From a virus, in IMG/VR virus record IMGVR_UViG_3300009506_000156, positions 1 to 27,710 of that record: DNA of 27,710 nt. One strand, written 5' to 3'. The notes beneath the pieces were generated by a model. It was not told where the DNA came from. It did not search any database and saw nothing but the letters and a program-made list of their open reading frames with translations. The position numbers were made by a program, and so were the translations under genes. This document shows, piece by piece, positions 23,601-27,710 of the stretch; within the stretch, counting starts at the first letter, position 1; each line of letters starts with the position of its first letter.

Positions 23601-26600
23601 GGTGTATGCGGCGATTCGTAAGTTTCTCAAGAAGCTTGGGTTTCCTTCCTTGAAGTTCAGCAATGCAGAGCTTGAGGCACTGCTGGTGGATGCTGGGCGT
23701 TTCCTTCGGCGTGATACCGGCAAGGTGGATAGTGCCGTGGATGTGCTGCACCACAAGGAGCTGGGCAATATCGACCTGGAGCATGGTAAGGATGGCCGCT
23801 ATGGCGCGAGTGAGATCGTGGCGCGGTACCCGGATATTGGCCAGAACATTGAGGCGTTGGTGGCGGGGGCGGAAGTTGTTCACCGCGATGGTGAAGCTGC
23901 GATTCTGAAGAATGGCAACACTACCTTCAAGCTGATTAAACGTGATGGCCGGTGGGTGATGACCGGGGCGGAGCGTGGTGGTTCTGCGCGTAAGGTGGCG
24001 AATATGGCCTTTAAATCACGAGGTGATATTCCGCGTGTTGATAAGGTGCCTGAGTATTCTGACCGTGCGGATCTGATTAAGCAGGTGTCTGCGATTGCTA
24101 AGGATCGATTTGTTGGGAAGAAGTTCGTTAATCAAGACACGGGTGATGTGATTCACGTGGCGAACTCTGGCATTAAGAAGACGATTGGGCATAAGGCTCG
24201 CGGCGGTCATCCGAACGATCATCAACTTTCTATTTTGGCGCTGGATAAAATTATTGAGCAGGCGACGTATAAGGGTGTGGAACAGGATAATCAGGGTCGC
24301 GCCAATATTAAGGCGGTGCACAAGTATGATTCCATGGTGGATGTGCAGGGGCGTGTTTACGATGTAGAGCTGGTGGTACGCGAGGGGTTTGATGGTAAGC
24401 GGTTTTACAGCCATGTGCTGATAAAGCATGAGCCGTCGTCACCCGGCATTATGGCGCACGGGGAGAGGGCGGCTCCGGCCGATACCGAGGCATCGACAAC
24501 TGAGAGTATAGACAAGATTAACTTCGCCCGCAAAGCCCGCACCCCTGAGGGTTCCAGTGAGGCCCTGAACGATGTTGAGAAGATGGCTGAGAAGGCCCGC
24601 AAGTCTCGCGGTGGTATTGGTGATCTTATTGAAGATTGGCGCCCGGCGTGGCTGGGCGCACTGACTCGCCACCACCTAGTTGATATCGGCCGTCGCTATC
24701 TGCCGCAGTCGCTGCCACGTTACGAGACCATGGCCCGTGAGATGGATGCTTTTCGCAATACCAAGGTTTCGGAGTCTGCCGAGTTGGCGAACAAGTGGCA
24801 TGCCTTTAATCGTAAGGTGGGCAAGGCCGTAGCCGATCGCACGGCGGCTGTGATGCACGATGCGACTATTGCCGGTGCTGATCCTGCTGAGGCGTATTCT
24901 CCACTATGGACACGGGATGAGGCTAAGGCCGAGATTGAGAAGCTGCAGGAGCAGGCTAAGGGGCGTAGTGGAGAGGGTACGGCCCGGATCATGGAAGAGA
25001 TCAAGATTATCCGTGGACAGCTCAAGAACGAACCTAACCGCAAGGCTGAGCATGCCAAGCTGCAGGCCCGCTACGACAAGTTGCCACAGGAGGCGAAGGA
25101 TTTGTATCGGGAGGTGCGCGAGCAGTACCAGAAGCAAATTAAGGCGTATTTCGATGCGATCATCGAGAAGATCCAGCGCGACAAGGCCAACGATAAAGCC
25201 AAGCGGCTGGCGATCACCAACATGAAACGGAAGTTTGAGCGCACCTTGAAGGAGGGGCCGTACTTCCCACTGGGTCGTCACGGCGATTACTGGGTGAATG
25301 TGAAGGGTGGTGATAACCCGGGTTTCTTCATGTTCGAGAAGTCCGGCCAGCAAAAGGCGTTTATGCGCGAGCTGGCCAAGGATGGCATTGAGTACAGCCA
25401 TGGCAAGAAGCTGGAGAACATCAAGGCGGTGGATGGTGCCAGCATGGGCTTTGTTGCCGATGTGATGGAGACCATTAACGAGGTGGGTGGTGAGAACTCT
25501 GTGAGCGAGAAGGTGCAGGATGCTATCTATCAGCTTTACCTGACTCACTTGCCTGATTTGAGCATGCGCAAGCAGTTTATTCACCGAAAGAAAACACCGG
25601 GCTTCAGTAATGACGCGCTGCGCTCGTATGCTAAAAACGTGTTCCATGCCAACTACCAACTGGCCAAGCTGAAGTATGCCGACCAGCTGCAGGACACGCT
25701 GGAGATGATGAAGGCGGAGGTGCGCGAATCCTCTCACCCTGAGCGGGCGGCGGATCTTTACCGGGAGATGGGTAAGCGCCATGAGTGGATGATGAACCCG
25801 CAGAGTGGGGCGCTGGCCAGCAAGCTGACCGGGTTGGGCTTTACGTGGTTTCTGGGCCTGAGCCCGGCCGCGGCGATCGTGAACGTGACACAGACCCCGT
25901 TTGTGGCTATGCCTATTATGGCATCCAACTATTCGTGGGGGGCGGCAAGTAAGCATCTGACTAAGGCAAGCAAGGATTACTTTGCGGGCAAGTTCGATAT
26001 TGAGAACACATTGAAGGGTGATGAGCTGAAGGCCTATCGTGAGTTTGTGGATTCCGGCTTGATCGATAAGACCTTAACCCACGACCTGGTGGGCCTGAGC
26101 GAGACCGATAGCGCGATTTACAACCCCATGCGGGCCAAGAGCATGGCGGTGATCGCCGGCATGTTTCACCACGCTGAGAAGTTCAACCGGGAGATCACCA
26201 GTATGGCGACTTACCGGATGGCGCGGGAGGCAGGCAAGAGCCACGAGGTGGCTGTGCGTCAGGCGATCGATCTGACGTGGGAGAGTCACTTTGATTACGC
26301 CAATGCCAATAAAGCACGCTTCATGCAGAACGATACGGCTAAGGTGGTGCTGATGTTTCGCCAGTTCAGCCTGAACATGACTTACCTACTGGCGCGTAAC
26401 TTCCAGCAGGCCATGAAGGGCGAGACCAAGGCGGCGCGGAAGATGGCCCGCCAGAAGCTGGTGGGAATCATGGGCATGCACTCGCTAGCCGTTGGCGCTA
26501 TGGGGATGCCTATCTGGACGATGGTGAGCATGGTGGCCAATGCGCTGTTTGATGATCCCGATGATGACTTTGATTTTGATACTGAGTTTAGGAACTTCAT

Positions 26601-27300
26601 GGCTGAGGAGTTTGGCATTGAGGGCAGTCATGCAATCAGTAAAGGCCCCATCGAGGCAACCACCGATATCGGCATTGCCGACCGGGTGAACATCGACATT
26701 GTGAAGTTGTGGTTTCGTCCGCCTGATCGGGATGAGGAGGGCAAGGCGCTGGTGCTGAATGTGATGGAGCAGATCTTTGGCCCTATCGGCGGTATCTTCA
26801 CCGGGTTCGGTAAAGCCTACGACCGGATCAAGGATGGCAACATCGAGCGCGGTATTGAGGCGGCAGTGCCTAAATTCATCCGCGACCCGTTGAAGGCCTA
26901 CCGCTACAACCAGGAAGGCGTGAACACCATGGACGGGCGCCAGGTGGTGGATACCGATGGTTGGCAGGAGTTTCTGCAGGGGATCGGGTTTAGTGTGGGG
27001 GAGGTTAACCGCCAATACGACCGCAACAATGCAGCCAAAAAGGCCGAGATGAGCATTAAGCATCGTCGCAGCAACTTAATGAACCGGTTCGCGTTAGCGC
27101 GTCGCCTGGGTGATAAGGAGATGCTGGACCAGACCAAGGCGGATATCAAAGCGTTCAACAGCAAGAACCCGCGTAACCAGATTCGACCTATCGACGTGAA
27201 CCGATCAATCCGCCAGCGGGCCAGGGTGGCCGCTCAGAGTGAGGGTGGGTTGTATCAGACTAAGAAGTATCGGCACACGGGGGAAGGGGTTGGATTTTAG
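20584..27300 (+). CDS. giant polyvalent internal virion protein
   Basis: This single frame encodes 2238 residues with AGAGG upstream. In order, it has PPxGFxhD motifs (residues 8-17, 133-142, 152-159, 478-485); a SITVTDPRLNGGRPTNIPTL domain near 50; a metallopeptidase-like HEIQH motif (722-726) with AGEIEARDVQARKDF about 80 residues later; a second HETVGH motif (928-933); a BECR nuclease-like region (about 1160-1290); long helices (about 1370-1640); a hydrophobic FTWFLGLSPAAAIVNVTQ (about 1753-1770); and a C-terminal region (FRQFSLNMTYLLARNF near 1926) like the domain ending many polyvalent proteins. Such proteins are packed in the head and injected with DNA. Membrane segments fit ejection through the envelope. 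Domain names are from memory. Confidence 0.8.
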   Translation: MGSSSVVPPLPDGFVIDAQPPDFSHMDARSGELGRFDNSDGSNSTEISITVTDPRLNGGRPTNIPTLVQGQVDLDALRNSRNVTDQQQEIAISRAIERVKIGERLPSFNTIEEAVSAAQDRSAYKSELIDNTPPPPPGFMLDVPDSSASPTPPPGFAIDSNGVPATMDDLRQQEVDRFDEQGGGFMTGLKTGAHRAKQTLAAAAVLLGDALIDDEGPFDTSSVGKWLHSQTARDRAEVLDHQRAIEKLPQHPSMRHMVDAGNKAEDWQGALAAFGDEFWNSPDKLGLVINQTGEQVPNFITFAVGTKGASNLLGVGSGAMQTAKTMAALGAGSGAASAASTFGPNVAEGLVAGLTYDDAEAKAAKKSLAQAVVDGATGAVLPLKFGPNQWVNVPVQAVIQMLGGGFGDAAGKVAVDEPVGKGDFLAESLMELLGLPVELTQAAVTKATVANARSGNELDSLVENTKDLPPMQEDVPQPPEGFVVDQPLGNSEEFDLGNGAAETNPVREDNQIQPVAAEKKPVPAYAAAGVESPGGVFDKSTGEIVPEGQQQKVNFAYAGRKAETADQSRLARAVEMDQQGVDAEAIRNETGWFKGYDDQWRFEVDDSGATYKPEWSILNQRFADITNAKTQDEKRTALDSYRTAFGVSFNEDGKSLAVPLASVIDHESLFNSYPELKHVRVRFDKNTDGGSFEKSGEHDPGVITLGIDSITNQEEAKSVLLHEIQHAIQEIEGFASGGTPKQFLPVTDKRIQEAENYVTELEHEYQENNDPDWLEFISSAKNDVDRLKRHRGLDKVGQYDRLAGEIEARDVQARKDFTPEERQSSKPMESQGIPKEDAIVIYRSQKANSEGKRASVDEVRQWAAPVRLSFGQNAPQVNVVKSVSELPPHIRKQAGDGGAVAGVHDMNNVYLVADNINSRQEALTYLAHETVGHYAIESMMDEKTLGDLLDKVQWLKDAGNKKVLAIAEEVRSRYVDLDPMQESKEIIAVMAEKRQFGSVLGDFAKKVYAAIRKFLKKLGFPSLKFSNAELEALLVDAGRFLRRDTGKVDSAVDVLHHKELGNIDLEHGKDGRYGASEIVARYPDIGQNIEALVAGAEVVHRDGEAAILKNGNTTFKLIKRDGRWVMTGAERGGSARKVANMAFKSRGDIPRVDKVPEYSDRADLIKQVSAIAKDRFVGKKFVNQDTGDVIHVANSGIKKTIGHKARGGHPNDHQLSILALDKIIEQATYKGVEQDNQGRANIKAVHKYDSMVDVQGRVYDVELVVREGFDGKRFYSHVLIKHEPSSPGIMAHGERAAPADTEASTTESIDKINFARKARTPEGSSEALNDVEKMAEKARKSRGGIGDLIEDWRPAWLGALTRHHLVDIGRRYLPQSLPRYETMAREMDAFRNTKVSESAELANKWHAFNRKVGKAVADRTAAVMHDATIAGADPAEAYSPLWTRDEAKAEIEKLQEQAKGRSGEGTARIMEEIKIIRGQLKNEPNRKAEHAKLQARYDKLPQEAKDLYREVREQYQKQIKAYFDAIIEKIQRDKANDKAKRLAITNMKRKFERTLKEGPYFPLGRHGDYWVNVKGGDNPGFFMFEKSGQQKAFMRELAKDGIEYSHGKKLENIKAVDGASMGFVADVMETINEVGGENSVSEKVQDAIYQLYLTHLPDLSMRKQFIHRKKTPGFSNDALRSYAKNVFHANYQLAKLKYADQLQDTLEMMKAEVRESSHPERAADLYREMGKRHEWMMNPQSGALASKLTGLGFTWFLGLSPAAAIVNVTQTPFVAMPIMASNYSWGAASKHLTKASKDYFAGKFDIENTLKGDELKAYREFVDSGLIDKTLTHDLVGLSETDSAIYNPMRAKSMAVIAGMFHHAEKFNREITSMATYRMAREAGKSHEVAVRQAIDLTWESHFDYANANKARFMQNDTAKVVLMFRQFSLNMTYLLARNFQQAMKGETKAARKMARQKLVGIMGMHSLAVGAMGMPIWTMVSMVANALFDDPDDDFDFDTEFRNFMAEEFGIEGSHAISKGPIEATTDIGIADRVNIDIVKLWFRPPDRDEEGKALVLNVMEQIFGPIGGIFTGFGKAYDRIKDGNIERGIEAAVPKFIRDPLKAYRYNQEGVNTMDGRQVVDTDGWQEFLQGIGFSVGEVNRQYDRNNAAKKAEMSIKHRRSNLMNRFALARRLGDKEMLDQTKADIKAFNSKNPRNQIRPIDVNRSIRQRARVAAQSEGGLYQTKKYRHTGEGVGF

Positions 27301-27317
27301 GCACAGCCTCTATCAAT

Positions 27318-27333
27318 TTCGTGGCGCCACGAA
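27318..27333. promoter_or_regulatory. perfect 16-bp palindrome, possible operator
   Basis: TTCGTGGCGCCACGAA is its own reverse complement. It lies 12 nt before the ATG of the last small gene, so a bound dimeric repressor would block that gene. As RNA it could also form a hairpin, but no T run follows, so a terminator is less likely. Confidence 0.4.
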
Positions 27334-27345
27334 TATGCTGTGGTT

Positions 27346-27537
27346 ATGTACAGTAAAAGCCTCTATAACCCATCCGCACCAGATATACTCTCACCAGAAC
27401 ACCGCGAGGATTTGGAGGAGCGTATCGCCATTATGATGTATGACGCGGGTATGGCAGAAGAGCGGGCAACGTTTCACGCCAGCCAGTTGTTGTATGGGCG
27501 GTATAAGGTGCCGCCTTTGGCGACCTGGGGGGAGTGA
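27346..27537 (+). CDS. small hypothetical protein at prophage right end
   Basis: The protein is 63 residues from ATG 27346; a GTG two codons upstream is possible. It is acidic and helical with DLEERIAIMMYDAGMAEERA, a pattern I recall from small prophage-encoded proteins of unknown role. It is separated from the giant gene by a palindrome and followed by a hairpin with T-rich tail, so it may be an independent unit expressed in the lysogen. No function is assigned. Confidence 0.6.
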   Translation: MYSKSLYNPSAPDILSPEHREDLEERIAIMMYDAGMAEERATFHASQLLYGRYKVPPLATWGE

Positions 27538-27540
27538 AAC

Positions 27541-27574
27541 GGTTAGAAGAAAAGCGTTCTAACCTGTTGTTTTT
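27541..27574 (+). terminator. terminator-like hairpin
   Basis: GGTTAGAA (27541-27548) and TTCTAACC (27557-27564) form a perfect 8-bp stem with an 8-nt loop, followed by TGTTGTTTTT. It would end transcription before the attachment site. The stem is AT-rich, so strength may be moderate. Confidence 0.65.
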
Positions 27575-27650
27575 AAATGCAGCGAAATGTAGTTTTTTGC
27601 AGGCCAGATTTAAGGGTGTTTTTCAATATAATCAATAAGATGCCGTCCTT

Positions 27651-27706
27651 ACACCACCATAATGGGGTTGTGGGGGTCGGAGGTTCGAATCCTCTCTGCC
27701 CGACCA
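27651..27706 (+). other. attR: 3' part of tRNA-Pro(GGG)
   Basis: The anticodon stem is CCATA/TGTGG (27657-27661 with 27669-27673) with loop ATGGGGT, giving anticodon GGG at 27664-27666. The T arm is GGAGG TTCGAAT CCTCT (27679-27695). The acceptor strand CTGCCCG (27696-27702) and ACCA follow. The sequence closely resembles E. coli tRNA-Pro(GGG) from memory. Upstream there is no D arm and no CGGGCAG to pair with the acceptor, so only the 3' part is present. This is what integration into a tRNA gene leaves at the prophage's far end. The true left limit of the shared core is not known. Confidence 0.85.
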
Positions 27707-27710
27707 ATTT

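Noticed and set aside
24904-25956. Antisense open frame of 350 residues within the giant gene
   Set aside because: Its composition (Leu, His, Arg rich) is that of an antisense shadow, and the sense strand has recognisable domains.
27630-27706. Complete functional tRNA-Pro gene
   Set aside because: There is no D arm with GG in the loop and no 5' acceptor strand matching CTGCCCG, so only the 3' part is present.

Overview
The window is the right-hand part of an integrated, short-tailed (podovirus-like) temperate phage in what looks like a gammaproteobacterium. The evidence is a lambdoid early-region order (replication initiator, DnaC-type loader, recombination genes, Q-type antiterminator), then lysis, packaging, head and ejection genes, all on the + strand. 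The window ends on the 3' half of a tRNA-Pro(GGG) gene that lacks its 5' half, which is how a prophage right attachment site looks. Integrase, repressor and the intact tRNA are expected to the left of the window. The exact host genus cannot be told from the sequence.

Layout. 1-2159: two small genes, a helix-turn-helix replication initiator with iteron-like repeats inside the gene (putative origin), and a DnaC-like AAA+ helicase loader. 2160-2351: gene-free, hairpin-rich. 2352-4579: tightly overlapping early genes: a split Tad2/DUF2829 (Thoeris anti-defence) protein, a Ref-like HNH nuclease, a small unknown protein, a DUF1064-type PD-(D/E)XK protein, a Cys-rich protein, and a lambda-Q-like antiterminator. 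4580-6092: an island of four small AT-richer ORFs. Each ends in a TAAC stop, and three of the junctions fold as integron attC sites, so it reads as an integron gene-cassette array captured by the phage. 6095-6230: a late promoter followed about 70 bp downstream by a strong intrinsic terminator, the pR'/tR' arrangement expected to be controlled by Q.

6248-7520: a small unknown protein and a lysis module (membrane protein with coiled coil, lysozyme-like enzyme, small membrane protein). 7524-9658: small and large terminase. 9667-14064: portal, coiled-coil protein, scaffold, small linker protein, N4-gp56-type major capsid protein, closed by a terminator. 14145-17913: head-completion proteins, including a P22 gp10-like protein, and a tail-fibre protein with a small partner. 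17916-27300: three putative internal or ejection proteins, the last a 2238-residue polyvalent protein. 27301-27710: a palindrome, a 63-residue gene, a terminator-like hairpin, and the attachment site.

The most unusual item is the cassette array between the Q gene and the late promoter: a phage carrying recombinable integron cassettes, two of which appear to start translation inside their attC loops. Other notable items are the Tad2 gene broken in two frames, the intragenic iterons, the histone-H1-like tail on the small terminase, and the giant polyvalent ejection protein.
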